NCBI GenBank assembly: GCA_010645155.1
Contig: JAAGOF010000323.1
Location: 572,571-636,570, forward strand
Length of the DNA stretch: 64,000 nt
Source of the DNA: Tigriopus japonicus
Taxonomy: Eukaryota; Arthropoda; Copepoda; Harpacticoida; Harpacticidae
Direction of reading: 5' to 3'
Part shown: piece by piece, positions 50,393-61,884 of the stretch
Layout of the letters: the number at the start of each line of letters is the position of its first letter
Position numbering within the stretch: position 1 is the stretch's first letter
Position numbers and translations under genes: made by a program
The notes under the pieces: model-generated
Database searches by the model: none
Told to the model about the DNA's origin: nothing
What the model saw: the letters and a program-made list of their open reading frames with translations, nothing else

Positions 50393-50815
50393 CTAAATAA
50401 TTCTCGCAACCTCACTCGTTGATATTACGGGAGTCTGTTTCATTTTAGCGCGAGGCCGCCTTGACGTTCCATCCAGTTGATCAACATCAACAGAACGTGC
50501 CCTGAACACGCGGGTACAAGAAGCTTGAATAACTTTTTTGTCGTCCTGATCATGATCACTGTCCTCATCAGATTGGTTTGATGGACACACCGAGCCAAAA
50601 TGACCAGTCTCTCCAACAATTGAGGCAGGCTTTATTCAGCACTCCGACCCATAATGGTGCTTAAAACCAAAACTATCACACCGACCCGACTTCTCTTTTG
50701 GACCACCAGGGGTCTGGGATTCGCTTTGATTTTTCTGGATCTTCTGCTCCTTATACGAGGAAGGAAAGCCGATTCACGCCAACTTGCGGACTTCCCTGAA
50801 GAGCAGCCCGATTAG
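50393..50815 (-). pseudogene. Decayed retrotransposon gag fragment (zinc-knuckle region)
   Basis: The minus-strand frame reads a basic, polar stretch, then CDSFGFKHHYGSEC, a stop, and GETGHFGSVC, followed by an acidic tail SDEDSDHDQDD. The GHF..VC spacing and paired cysteines resemble the double CCHC knuckles of Gypsy-type gag proteins with some cysteines lost. No protease or polymerase follows, so only this fragment remains. The assignment rests on motif shape alone. Confidence 0.45.
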
Positions 50816-51003
50816 AAAAAATGTCGTCTACGTACAACATTAACAGATTTGGCCAAATGAGAATGCAATTCGTCCAAAACGTCCTTGACTGGCTTGTCCT
50901 TGACTGGCTTGTCCTCGCCAACGTCAAGATATTGGGCGAGAGTCTGGATCATTCCTATTTCCATACATCCCCGAAGATGCGGGGGTGCATCTATATTCTG
51001 CAT

Positions 51004-52836
51004 GTATATATGCAGAATTTGTCATTTTTTTGCATAGATTTTTCAAGATATTTGCCTTCTAGGGGGCTATATGAAGCATGCTTCGTTAAACTTGAGTGCA
51101 AACTATTTTACTCCATTTCCGGTGGCCAACAAATTAAATTTTAACTGGCAAGCCTGACACCGGGTAAAGGTGCTTGAAACTGCTTGCAAGCTTTCAAGCA
51201 CAGCTGAAAACTGTTGCTTGGCCCAAACTCCTCTTCAAGCTGCAGCTTGTTTCCCATGAGTAATTCCGACTTGAGACAAAGTGAGACATGCGAAGTGTTG
51301 CCAAAATTGCTCTAATTGGGTTTTGCCTTTTTTCTGTAGTGTTCAATTGGTTTAAATTTGAAAGCACGATATATCTAGATTTATTTTTCCGTTGTTTTAA
51401 ACTTAAACAAAATAAATTTCAAAGCAAGGATCAGCTCGTTTATTCCACAACTTGGCATAACATGTTGGCATCAGAGGTTTGAAGAAAAATACCTGAAGGA
51501 CCGCTGAAAGTGTGACGAGAAATCTTATTCATTAACACAAAAACTGATGTATCGCAAAGTTGCCGGGGAATATTTCATTTAACAATTGCTTATTATTATG
51601 TTGCAATGCAAGATTTTACATAACTCATAAGTGCAACGTTATTATTTGAAATTTCTATTTGCTAAAGCCCATCAACATTGAAATCAGGTGGCAAATCACG
51701 ACATCATTACCACACTCTAGTCAACCTGGCTAACAAGTGTGACTAGACCCTAGAATTTGAATATCAAAGGAATCATATTGAAACAGACCATTTTGGCTAA
51801 AAAAAGCTACTTGATACGGCGTCAATAAAGGTCAAGGTCTCCATGCATAATACAAATGCCTCAAAACAGAGTTAGATTTCGATTACACGCTTCAACAAAA
51901 TTGTTGAACATGAATAGGTCCAATCAGTGGCGGGCACCTTTTGTAGCTGTCATTTCGTTCGGAAGACTTGTTGCCGTCTTGATGCCAGCTTCTGAGATGC
52001 ATTAATTGAGACCGGCATCAGTTGGTCTCATGTATTGGAAATACCGTCTCGTCCCATCACTACTGTACATTCAGAACATAATGCATCTTGTTGAAAGAAT
52101 AACCCTTAAAAAGAGGATAATGCTGCTGCTCACAAACATTTTTCTTACAACCAGCTTTCACTATAATTCTTATACAACCAGACTATAAATCCAGAATTAG
52201 TCAAATTTTCTCTCAGCGAATATGAGATGAATTACTACGAGCACTAGACAATACTTGCAATACATTTGTGACTAGTGAAATATATCATTTTTGAGTCCTC
52301 CTATATTAGTCTCGTGTTAGAAATCCAAACACCATGAATAACGTGTCTCTTTGTGAAGTTGATTTATTTCACTAAATAAGATTGCTGTTGTTTTCATATA
52401 GAGTCCCTTCAGCATTAATGGCAAAATAAGACAGCAAACAAGAGATGTTTTTTGAATACCTTAAAAGGTCCAAAAAAATTACATCATTTAGGAAAGTGAC
52501 TGACATGCATGCTTGTGCCTCATTTATTGAACGGATTCTTAGAGTTCCAGAACCTTACGTAAAAAAGGGCAAAGCCTATGAGACAGTGTCCAAACAAATC
52601 CCGGATTCGAGTCTCAATTGATTTTATTGACTTCTAAAATAGAAGTCTCAACAAGTCATAAAAAGCAAGTTTTTTCTAAGACCATGCCCCAGTTGTCCAT
52701 TAGCCATAAAATGTTTTTCATGTAACTTCAAAATCATTCAAGTGTGCAGGTGTTCTTCAAAGTTCTCACGAAGTCAAAGTAGTCAATTTCTGACTGTTTC
52801 AAGCTTTCCATCTTCCAAAACATTGATTTTAAAAGT
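51004..52836. other. Gene-free stretch upstream of SLC22-like exon
   Basis: No gene recognised. A B-box-like CGGATTCGAGTC near 52605 is isolated. Any promoter of the transporter would lie at the right end. Confidence 0.4.
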
Positions 52837-53336
52837 ATGACTTTTAACGACGTTTTGGAAAATAATTTGGGAGGCTTTGGAAGATGGCAATTGCTTCTAT
52901 TTGTGGCTGGCGGGATGCTCTTGTTTCCTTGTAAGCTCTATATTCCTATATTTTTGGGCTTTGTACCTCGATTCCGATGCAAAATCCCGGAATGTGAATC
53001 CGAACCCAATTTGAAGTATCAACGGTCTTGGGCAAATTTTGCCATTCCAAGTTTCAACTCCAGTTACCAAGATGACAGTTTTGACCATTGTCAAAGGTTT
53101 GCATCAAATGGAACGTCATGTTCCAAACACAATTTCAATGAACATCAAGTGATTCAGTGTCAGGAAAGTGTTTATGATGACTCCATGATGAAAGAGTCGA
53201 TGGTTGCTTACTTCGATATTGGACCATGTTCTAGTAATAGTTCCAATTGGTGGTTGGGGTCTTGGATCTCCAAAATGGCTGTTATTGAGATGGTGTTTTG
53301 GATCGGTGTCATTATTGGCATTCTTTTCAGTGGACG
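52837..53336 (+). CDS. SLC22-type (organic cation/anion) transporter, first coding exon only
   Basis: The 166 codons from ATG to a CG|GTAAGA donor match the start of major-facilitator SLC22 carriers, which move organic ions across the plasma membrane. The motif LGGFGRWQ precedes TM1 (about residues 18-42). It is followed by FVPRFRCKIPECE, like the HRC.VP.CE motif that opens the large extracellular loop. That loop has several cysteines and N-glycosylation sequons (NSS, NGT, NSS). TM2 is near 146-165, ending ILFSGR, where the family continues with a D-R-x-G-R signature in the next exon. I found no such exon in the remaining 10.6 kb, so the rest lies beyond the window, or the locus is a gene fragment. 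Confidence 0.78.
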
Positions 53337-54913
53337 GTAAGACATAGAGTTTCAAATCACTTTATTTGGTCGGGGAATACGTACTGTACATAGGCAGTGG
53401 TCAAATCTATGTCGGGAATTTTCACAATTTCAGAAAAAAAAATCACATTTTCCCATTTTTTGGGACAATATTTTTCAGGTAGTCCATTCATTTTCAGAAG
53501 AATTTGTACTAAGATTTGAGAGGGGATATCCTTTAACTATCCGAAGATATATGTGGTCAACCCAACTAAAGCAAGGTCTAATTTGCAGAACACACTTGAT
53601 TTGATTCTGTTGAAAATCATCATTCTCATAGCTAGACTCCCACATTTGGAATTCAGTCATTCTTGGTCCAACAAACACAGCTTATGAATGGAGACAATAA
53701 TCGAGCATCATTTTTGCACGCCAATCTTTTTTGCTTCCACTACACTTCTTGGTTTCCTTAACAATTCATCTATTAACATAGTAAGTTGCGTCTTAACTGC
53801 AATAATTCAAAAAGGTCAAGGATACTACAAATTCGTCAGTTTTTACCTTGAATTTCACTGGTTTCCAATGGACCTGATTGTCTGAGGGTGTCCCTGTGAA
53901 CTATGACTTGATAGTCATAGTTCACGTTAGTTCATTAGTTAGATAGTTCATAGATATTACTTTGACTTGGTTTTGGGATACCAGAGTTATTATAGCAGTA
54001 CAGTTAGCGCGTGACCTCAAAGGTAAGTGAGTTGTTGAAGGCATGATAAGCATAGCCCAGGATGCTACATTGAAGGATAGTGTTGCTTCATTAGCCGTAT
54101 TTGAATATTTTGTTAGAAATCATCCTGAAATAATGTTAATGCTACTTACGTGGCAAGGCTGAACACAAAAAACAATATCCTTCACTTTGCTCGACAATGT
54201 CACTCCGTGGTGAGCTCAACAATCACGATGTTGCAGTGGATGTATTCGCTTTACTTGTTCTTATTTAGTTGACAACATTTCCTCGCCTGCCGTTTATGTA
54301 TTGAGAGACATTCTTTATTGAGTAATTGAAGTGATGGCAACCTAAATCAGTTCAGAACATTAATCAGAACGCATTGCTTAATATTCATTATTCAGCTTGC
54401 CACATGTCATCCTCGTCTTTCACTTGTAAATTTTTCGTACTCTCAATCCATTTTGACAGATTGCACTTGTTGGTATAACACTGGCAAGCAAAAATATGAA
54501 GCCTCGAAAGACAAAAACTGTCTTACTCATTAAGAGAGCCGTTGACTCGTTGCAACTGTTCCACTTCTTATGGACAGAAACATCCTTCTTTTTAAAAGTC
54601 ACAGTTTGGACTCAACAATTTGCAGACTGCATTTAAGCAAACCACACTGCATATCACTTAGAGCAGTGGGTCCGCAACCGCTTTTATGCCAGGGCCAGAA
54701 CAAATTGGCTACGTGTTGTCAAGGACCCACCAAACAGACGTTGGTATGTTTAAAGATCCTCATGACAAAGATACGTCAACTAGATTGAGTTGTTGGTCTT
54801 TTTTGAAGCTTCAAATGTTTGCCGTTGTTGTCGCCACCATCGATCCAGGAAGTAAAAGTTAATCAGTTTAAGTAAATCATGCCAATAACGAGCAATTCAG
54901 TTTTCATATTTTG
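53337..54913. other. Intron or flank after SLC22-like exon
   Basis: No further transporter exon seen. A small palindrome, CTATGACTTGATAGTCATAG, lies near 53899. CAGTGGGTCCGCAACCGC at 54664 resembles a hAT tip, but its partner end was not found. Confidence 0.4.
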
Positions 54914-55110
54914 NNNNNNNNNNNNNNNNNNNNNNNNNNNNNNNNNNNNNNNNNNNNNNNTCCTACTGGCTTTATTTTTTCTCTGATGCTTCTTGGTTTG
55001 TTGGGCTTTTTTGAAGCTTCACGTTAGAGCCACTTGTCGCTAGGGTCAAGTTGGCGTATCTTTCTCATGAGGATCTTTAGGTATGACCAGGGGCCGACAA
55101 ATAAGGGAAG
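54710..55110. repeat. Inverted repeat around assembly gap 2
   Basis: AAAGATCCTCATGACAAAGA near 54754 is inverted as TCTTTCTCATGAGGATCTTT at 55060-55079. In addition CTTTTTTGAAGCTTCA is present in direct orientation on both sides (about 54798 and 55008). The gap (54914-54960, 47 N) lies between them. Confidence 0.65.
54914..54960. other. Assembly gap (47 N)
   Basis: Run of N. Confidence 1.
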
Positions 55111-55270
55111 CTCAGTAAACATCAGCTGGGCCTGTTTGTTTCATTGACTTCTATTTTGCATAGAAAGAAGCACTCAAACTATTGCTTCAATATTTTTGGG
55201 GGGTCAAAGGCTCCTACTGGCTTTATTTATTCTAGACTGAGTGTAAGCCTAAAAATGTGTCTCCGGTCGC

Positions 55271-55744
55271 CAACTGTTGAGCGGACAAAAGTGCGGGAAC
55301 ATTTGATATGTGTGAGTGACCAGGCAAATGTCAACCATGCACGTGATGAGTCAAATGTGGAATTCGGTAATGTTTTGGGTCATTTTTTGTTATTGCTGGC
55401 GGTCACTTTCGTGAAAGAACCAAAGACGTCACTAGGTGACCATGCCATGGATATGAGTACTACAACTGGGAACTTTTTTGACAATACATTGAATAAGTCA
55501 TTGGTAGGAAGAAAACAAATTTAAGCTTTTGCGTTATGTAGGGTTAATCCAATGCATATGTGGACAAAAACTGACTTGTGGCTTCAAGAACGAGTTTTGA
55601 AAAGTTGTCTTGATTCGCATGTTTGGTCACACTAACTGTCCGCTCAACAGTTGTGAGGGAGACATTTTCCTCATGAGTTCAACGCATTCCGCCCCGCTTA
55701 CCAAATCAGCTAGACTAAAGCTTGTACGCTATCTTGTGATTATA
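55271..55744 (+). repeat. Dispersed repeat B, copy 2
   Basis: Direct copy of 19262-19730. Here the inner inverted pair is perfect: CAACTGTTGAGCGGACA and TGTCCGCTCAACAGTTG (55637-55653). The ATG-initiated frame over it is not shared with copy 1. Confidence 0.82.
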
Positions 55745-55745
55745 A

Positions 55746-56516
55746 TTGATCTAAGGTTTGTTTGCTCCGTAGCACCGTCGTGGCCTCTGGTGTCTCACTG
55801 CTTCACTAAAATTCTACGATTGCATCTCATTCTCGACGGTTTGTTGCGGAGCAAACTGACCGTTTGAAATATTTGATCGAGCGCAGAACTGAAAAGAACA
55901 GAATCACCAGAAAAGGGCGGCGCAACACTACGGAGCACAAAATCAACATGGCGAAAGTGGCGAGGCAGTCATTTTTTCAGCCTGCTGGCTGATTTTCGAG
56001 CCAACTAGGCTGAAAAATGAAGCCTACCTGGAAGCCGGCTCATTTAGAAATTGTTCTAATATCTGCCTAACTGTAAGAAGTCCTGCCTAAACAATTTAAA
56101 TTCAAAATGCCGGCATTAAAGCGAGGATATTGGGAAACCTTAATCGACCTTGTATGGCCTTAAAAGAAACGCATCTTATGGAATCTACCACATCCAATTG
56201 TTCCGTCTCTTTGAGTACTCATATTACCATTGTAGCTCACTTTTTTAACTGTTTTGATGCGCGCTGTGCCAAATGCGATCCCAGACTTAGAGGATGCCTC
56301 TCTTGGGTAAACTAAACTCAACTCCGAATTCATAACATTAAAAAATACATGTTATCGTCAAAGTGTAAATTGGTTAGCCATTACAAATTTGTATGGATAA
56401 AGAAGTTTGTTTCAAGGTCAAGCCACATTTTTCCCACTTCTGGACGGCAAAAGAATACATATTTTGATTTTGCAGTTACTTTTTTCTCAAATCGTACGTA
56501 CAGGGAGGGGTACGTA
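55746..56516. other. Gene-free stretch
   Basis: No gene recognised. Short palindromic pieces occur (CAGCCTGCTGGCTGA near 55979; TTTTCAGCC/GGCTGAAAA). Confidence 0.4.
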
Positions 56517-57917
56517 CGGGGCGTCTAACGTTTTTGCCGCGTATTTGAAATGACATCACTCGTTAGTTGTTGGAACTATTGTGCTGAAATGTGTAATGAG
56601 TAGGGCCCGGAAAAATATTTTCAAAAAAGTGACAAAATATCCACTATACATTTTCTTCAAAAGGCCAAAATATTTGGAAAAAGGCCGGATATTGAAGAAA
56701 TATTTTTTTGACATGACCATTATTTAGTATTTTTGTCTTTGTGCGCCCATTTTCCTAATTTGTTTCTGGTAAATTTGATATATTTTGCCAATTTTGGAGG
56801 CCTACTTGAATGTAATTGATTAAAAAATACAATTTTCAGTTTTCCTCAATAGATGGCACAATTTTTTTTTCGTGTAAGACAGTAGTTTTGGTTGTGAATG
56901 TCAAATTTCAGGACAAATGCAATTTTGTAGAGGTTTTTGTAATTTGGATTCATTTTTGGTAAGCCCCACTGAGCATAGGTCATTCATTTATTTCCTCAAC
57001 TTTGCCTGAAATATTTTTTTGACTCAAATATTCGAGAAAATATTTATTTTTCCCTTGAAAAAGCCAAAATATTTGAAAAATCGAGGAAAAACGGAAAAAT
57101 ATTTTTAAAATATTTAATATTTTAAAAAAATTATTTCCGGGCCCTAGTAATGAGCCTTCCTCTATCATTGCTTAATCATTGCAAGAATAAATGGGTTCCA
57201 AAGATGCTGAGACGTTCCCGCAGGAATGGAAATTGCACACCATACCAGTGGCAATCCGTGCTGGAAGATCCAATTCTAGAAATGGCGAGTTTCTGGATTC
57301 GTCAAAAAGAAGTGTAAAAAAGGCCCTAGAGGCCAATGGTTATGACTACGAACCTGTAGTAAATAAGGAAGTTCAATCCCATTGGAATGACGCTTTTAAA
57401 AGCCGAGAATTCATTGAACAAGTTTAACAATTTGTCGAGAACCATCCTGACAAGCCCTTAAGGGCCATTAGCCAAGACTTGAATGTGCCTGAGGCCACAA
57501 TTGTGTCCTCATGCAGACATCGCTGAAAAGTGGCCTCAGGCACACTCAAATCTCGGCTAATGTCCCTTAAGGACTTGTCAGGGTGACAAATTGTTCAACT
57601 TGTTCAATAAATTCTTGGCTTTTTCAGCGTCATTCCGACGGGATTGGACTTTGATGCTCCTACAGCTACGTAATCATAACCAATGTCTACTAGCGCCTTT
57701 TTCACTTCTTTCACACTTTTTTCTGGCAAGTCCAGAAAATCGGCAATTCAGAATTTGATCTTCCGTCGTGAAATTGCCACTGATATAGCGTGCCTTTTCC
57801 ATTCCTGCGGGAACGTCACGGCATCTTTGGAAACCATTTTTTTAGCAATGAGTTAGCACTTTGCAGCAACGAGTGATGTCATATCAAATGCGCGGCAAAA
57901 ACGTTAGACACACCTTG
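56517..57917. mobile_element. Palindromic (head-to-head) mariner-like element
   Basis: The outer ends are inverted copies: GTCTAACGTTTTTGCCGCG at 56523 and its complement ending near 57908, each next to TA. The two halves mirror about position 57514. Each half encodes the start of a mariner-type transposase: ATG at 57191 (+) and at 57837 (-), both reading M-G/V-SKDA-x-TFPQEWK. A helix-turn-helix like HPDKPLRAISQDLNV follows. No catalytic domain is present. The frame of the left half stops at 57427 but continues after it; the right half has more breaks. A hAT MITE (56601-57146) interrupts the left arm. Confidence 0.85.
56601..57146. mobile_element. hAT-type MITE (546 bp) nested in the palindromic mariner
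   Basis: Ends TAGGGCCCGGAAA and TTTCCGGGCCCTA with a perfect 8-bp duplication GTAATGAG (56593-56600, 57147-57154). The interior is very AT-rich with many AAATATTT motifs and is partly self-complementary near both ends. Confidence 0.92.
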
Positions 57918-58095
57918 TACACTCTGACTTGACAGCTCCGTCGTAATTTTGATCAACATATATTCGTGATATAAGAATAGATTTGAACGACTTTACATCC
58001 AATACCCCCCAACTAATTTCTTTATCCTTGGAAACAATATTTGGTATGCTATCGACCAAATCAGAAAATGTGTATGGATCAAAGATTGTCCACAT

Positions 58096-58625
58096 TAGTG
58101 TTTCTGGCTCGAAAGCTCGTGCAGAAGCTCGTGCGAACGGTTCGGCCTTTCAATGTTGCTCAATGGACGAACCGTTCGAAGCTTGGGCTCGCGAGCATCG
58201 AGCCTTCACGGAATTCAAGTTCAGACACGCGCGGAAACCATATTACTGTACAGTGATGTTCCCCCTTGTCTATGAGCGTCAGGAAGCTTACAAGCTTATA
58301 GATTTCAATGCATGGTGCAATGGCCCGTGAACTAACGAAGAAAAAAATCGGCGCAAATTCCAATTTCAGGCGATTTTTTTAGCCCCCCTCCTTTTTTTGC
58401 TTCAAATCGTAGTTAAAATCAAACAAGGAATACAGAAGCTTCGACAACGTCATCATGGCGGAAGTGTGGAGCTACTTCTCCAAGTTTGGGCCCGACAAGG
58501 CCCAGTGCAAGAAGTGCCTCACCGCGATCTAGCCATAAGCTCGAGCTCGTTCGAACGTTCGTGCATTTTTTTTCCAAGCTCGAAGGCTCGAACTTGCTGA
58601 TGCACGAGTTTTCGTTAAAACACTA
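58096..58625. mobile_element. hAT element remnant (530 bp) carrying a BED zinc-finger start
   Basis: Ends TAGTGTTT and AAACACTA with a perfect 8-bp duplication GTCCACAT (58088-58095, 58626-58633). Subterminal CTCGAAAGCTCGTGC / GAGCCTTCGAGC repeats occur at both ends and may bind transposase. A short BED-finger frame survives near the right end. Confidence 0.9.
58455..58532 (+). pseudogene. BED-type zinc-finger fragment of a hAT transposase
   Basis: ATG opens a 25-residue frame, MAEVWSYFSKFGPDKAQCKK and CLTAI, then stop. W-x(2)-F...A-x-C-x2-C is the first half of a BED finger, the N-terminal DNA-binding domain of hAT (ZBED-type) transposases. The His pair and the catalytic region are missing, and the stop lies where similarity to the right-end subterminal repeat begins. 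It looks like the leftover 5' part of the parental gene after internal deletion. Confidence 0.72.
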
Positions 58626-58633
58626 GTCCACAT

Positions 58634-59904
58634 GCTTTAAGGTTTTCTTTCGCTAAAATGTTGAAGAACCGTCGAGATTCTACAAGCTCTTGGACCATGT
58701 TGGGACAGTAATATTTAACTTGTTTTTGATTGGAGGTGTTCCCAAAACACTCGCCCTTTCTCCATGACAGTGTAAAATTTAAAACCCGCCATTCACTGTT
58801 TTTTTAGTGACTTAAAAGGTTGAAGAGCCATACTTTATTTAGAAAACACCGGACATCAAAGTAACACTTGTTGTTCCCTCAATTCTTTGTCACGGTTTTG
58901 ACCTGAAATTACGTCCTACGCTAATCCAAAAACATTCTAGAGACTAGTGGAGTCACAACTTTCTTGTCAGGGTGTCAGCCATATTGTTGTAAATTTACGT
59001 AATCATCTCTAGATAATAATTTCCATTTAAATTAAGTTCTCTTGCCTGCAAAATTATTCATGGTGATATATAATTCAGGGGTTCTTAACTTTTTTGACCC
59101 AAGACACTCTTGGAGCCATTATCAGAGGCCGGGGTCTTGATTATCAAAAGAAATTAATAGAAAATCAATAGAAAAAAAGAAATTAACGCTGTTTTCCAGG
59201 AATCCTCTCCCGTGGACGCTCCTAGGGCCCCGTAGGGAGCTAGGGTCCTCAGTTTAAGAGCCAATGCTTCAAAACATATCGGTTCAAATTTTGAGGGTGA
59301 AATATTAAGATAGGAGCCCCACAGAGCTAAGATCCCCTCAGGGTTAGGGCTGAGGGCCCCACAGAAGTAAGGTTTAGGGCTCCATAGGGTTAGAGGGTCA
59401 ATTTTCGTGATAGTTATGTTAGGATGGTCAGAGCAGGATAGGTTTTCAGTCAAAAAATATCCTGCCTTCAACTTCTTCAAACTTGAGACAAACACTTACA
59501 TCATCGAACCACGTTTGATCAGAAAAAGGTCAGAAGTGCGCTAAATTCGAGAAATCCAACCACAGATATCATCAGATCAGATGCAAGATATCTAACTATT
59601 TTGGAGGTCAACTTTCAATAGAGAATGTGAACTAAATATATCGTTGTAACAATTTCCCCCCATAAATGGAGACAAACAAAAGGGAGGTAAAAGCTCAAAG
59701 TCAATCACATATTGGTCACATGTTGATACTCATTTTACAATTGTCATCTTAAATATGCAAAAGTATATTATCCTAACCAGAACATTAGCTTTAAGTAAAG
59801 TCACTTGACGTAACTGTCTTTAGAGATTTATACGCATATATTTCTTGACTAGGTTTAACAAACCCCCCCACCAAGCACTTGCTTATCTTCTCATTTTGGC
59901 TACC
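58634..59904. other. Gene-free stretch
   Basis: CAGGGGTTCTTAAC at 59076 resembles a hAT tip but no partner end was found. About 59220-59400 holds degenerate repeats of an AGGGCCCC / GGGTTAGGG type. Confidence 0.4.
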
Positions 59905-60189
59905 CTACTGTTCCTCTGCACTTCGGCCTAGCTGACCAGCACAGATATCAATTAGTAGCGCGTTACCATTTATTGAGAATAGAGGCTTGGTACCAGTTAT
60001 CCAAGCCTTGAGTGCCTCAATTATAAATTTTTTGTTTATTGCACTGCAATCACTCCCGTGAATAACAAGTTCCAGACAACGTTTGGCCTCTTCACTAACC
60101 GAGTTGAGAATTTGATCCATCACTCCCTGACGAGTCTGAATCGAATTCTCGAACAGCAAGAAGTAGTGCACTTGCTCCCACGGAATTGT
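59905..60189 (-). CDS. Probable terminal coding exon of an unidentified gene
   Basis: The minus strand has a CCAATAG acceptor before 60189 and then 94 sense codons to TAG at 59905. The protein part begins TIPWEQVHYFLLFENS, continues with a helix-rich stretch (VSEEAKRCLELVIHG) and ends LIDICAGQLGRSAEEQ. Composition is balanced and looks like real protein, and the splice site fits phase 0. I do not recognise the family. No upstream exon was found on the minus strand to the window edge, so the gene model is incomplete. A chance open frame remains possible. Confidence 0.45.
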   Translation of the reverse strand, partial: TIPWEQVHYFLLFENSIQTRQGVMDQILNSVSEEAKRCLELVIHGSDCSAINKKFIIEALKAWITGTKPLFSINGNALLIDICAGQLGRSAEEQ

Positions 60190-61635
60190 CTATTGGAGCC
60201 AAGATATCAAAATCCAGAGGAATAAATATGTTATAGAAATGTTCTGTAATGAATAAAAGAAATAAAATAATCAGAAAAAAAATATGTCGATATGAGGATA
60301 AAAGGGCTAGATTTCACTAGATTTGGAATTGTTCACAACCTCTATTCACAGATAGACTTCAAAAGGTTGCCAGAATTTTACTGAAAGTTCCGACGATTAT
60401 TTTTATTAGTTGTTTTGCGTTTGCCCATAATGCAAAATTCTCATTCAAAAATGCCTTTGCATAACGGAGACTTTTCCTGGTGTCTCAGGATTGGTTCTTT
60501 GTCAAACGATTGAAATGACCCGGATATGAAATGGGTCCAGACATTGCTTTTCTGTTATGGATGAAAGTATAGCTTGAGGACTCTTGTGAAAACGGTATTA
60601 GCACTTGTTGTCACTACAAAACGGGTTCAAAGTGTAAGGAAAAGGCAACGTAAATTGAAAACTCATTCTTTGTCCCAATTAGTAACATTACCCGTTACGT
60701 CACTTCAGAGCATTCAGGATCAGAATTTTTTTTATTGCACTCTAAGTATTAAGTTACATAAAATTCTTTCAATCATATTGTTATTTTTGTCAAAGAAAAT
60801 ATGATCTATGTTTGTTGTACACTCTTATCAATGTTATTTAATCATTGAATCCCTATTTTTACATTTGCCGCCTTGAACATTTTTACCTCTGCTGCCCTGA
60901 ATTTTATGCCTGGGCCCTAGAGCAGTGCTGGAGGGTCCTTGCCTTATAATCAGGAACGCTGCCAACAGCGACAAAACGGTCCATTTCAATGAAAATACAT
61001 GTTTTCTGTCGGCCAATTTCCATGAATGTTTTTGGTGCAATCAGGCTACACAATGAATCAGTGACTTGGAAACGTACGATTTTGCTACATGAAATAGAAT
61101 TACGTACAAAGCATGCTCTTGAATGCACCAAGTGTATCTGGTGACCTTTTCTTCAATTCTTTCACGGCAAATCTGTTAAGTCAAGTCTTCCACTCAATTG
61201 AAGCAGGACTGACGAAGTGTACCTCACTCGACCATATTAAACTTTAAATATTTCTAAGTATAGTCATGTAATTAAAAAAATTAGCGGGTTTTCAAGTTGT
61301 ATCAGCAAGACGCAATTTCATACATTATATTTAATAGAAACTGGAAACGTTAGGCTATTGTGAAAGTAAGTAACCGAACTTTGGCCAAATTTTGATTAAA
61401 GCCAGATTGGCCGTGATGGCAAAACTGATTGGAGGGGTCCGGTAATGACAACGAACCAAAGCTGAAAAGTTCTCAAATGTATGTTTATCACACAATTCAG
61501 GAATTGAGCAAAACAGGATTATTTACGTAAGCATTTTCCTTTATTTCTTTCCAAGGCAATTTCCCCTCCCCCTTTTTAAGATAACGCCTTGAGAAACTTA
61601 AAGGTCGCATGTGCTCCAGGAATCAGTAACTACTA
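60190..61635. other. Gene-free stretch
   Basis: Upstream exons of the minus-strand gene ending at 59905 may lie here, but I could not define any. No bounded element was recognised. Confidence 0.4.
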
Positions 61636-61790
61636 CAGGGTTGGCCACTTAAAATGGGGCAGGGAAAATTTTAAATTTTGGACCATCAGGGGCTTTGAAT
61701 CAAATTGAATCAAAAAGTCATCGTTACAAATAGGCAGGGTTGGTCGGGGGATCAACTTTTTCGATTTATCCCCTTTACCCGGGGATAAAC

Positions 61791-61884
61791 GGGATAAATT
61801 GGGGGATAAACGGGATAAACGGGATAAATGGGGGGATAAACGGGATAAATGGGAGGATAAACGGGATGAACCGGTGGATAAACG
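61791..61884 (+). repeat. GGGATAAAC minisatellite
   Basis: Repeated GGGATAAAC / GGGATAAAT units of 9-11 bp inside the hAT element. The inverted form CCCGTTTATCCC recurs near 62748-62800, so the element's two ends can pair through the array. Confidence 0.9.

Noticed and set aside
52590..52640. B-box-like CGGATTCGAGTC suggesting a tRNA or SINE
   Set aside because: No A box, fold or tail; a single motif is not sufficient.
59076..59400. hAT-like tip CAGGGGTTCTTAAC followed by AGGGCCCC-type repeats
   Set aside because: No matching second end or 8-bp duplication found.
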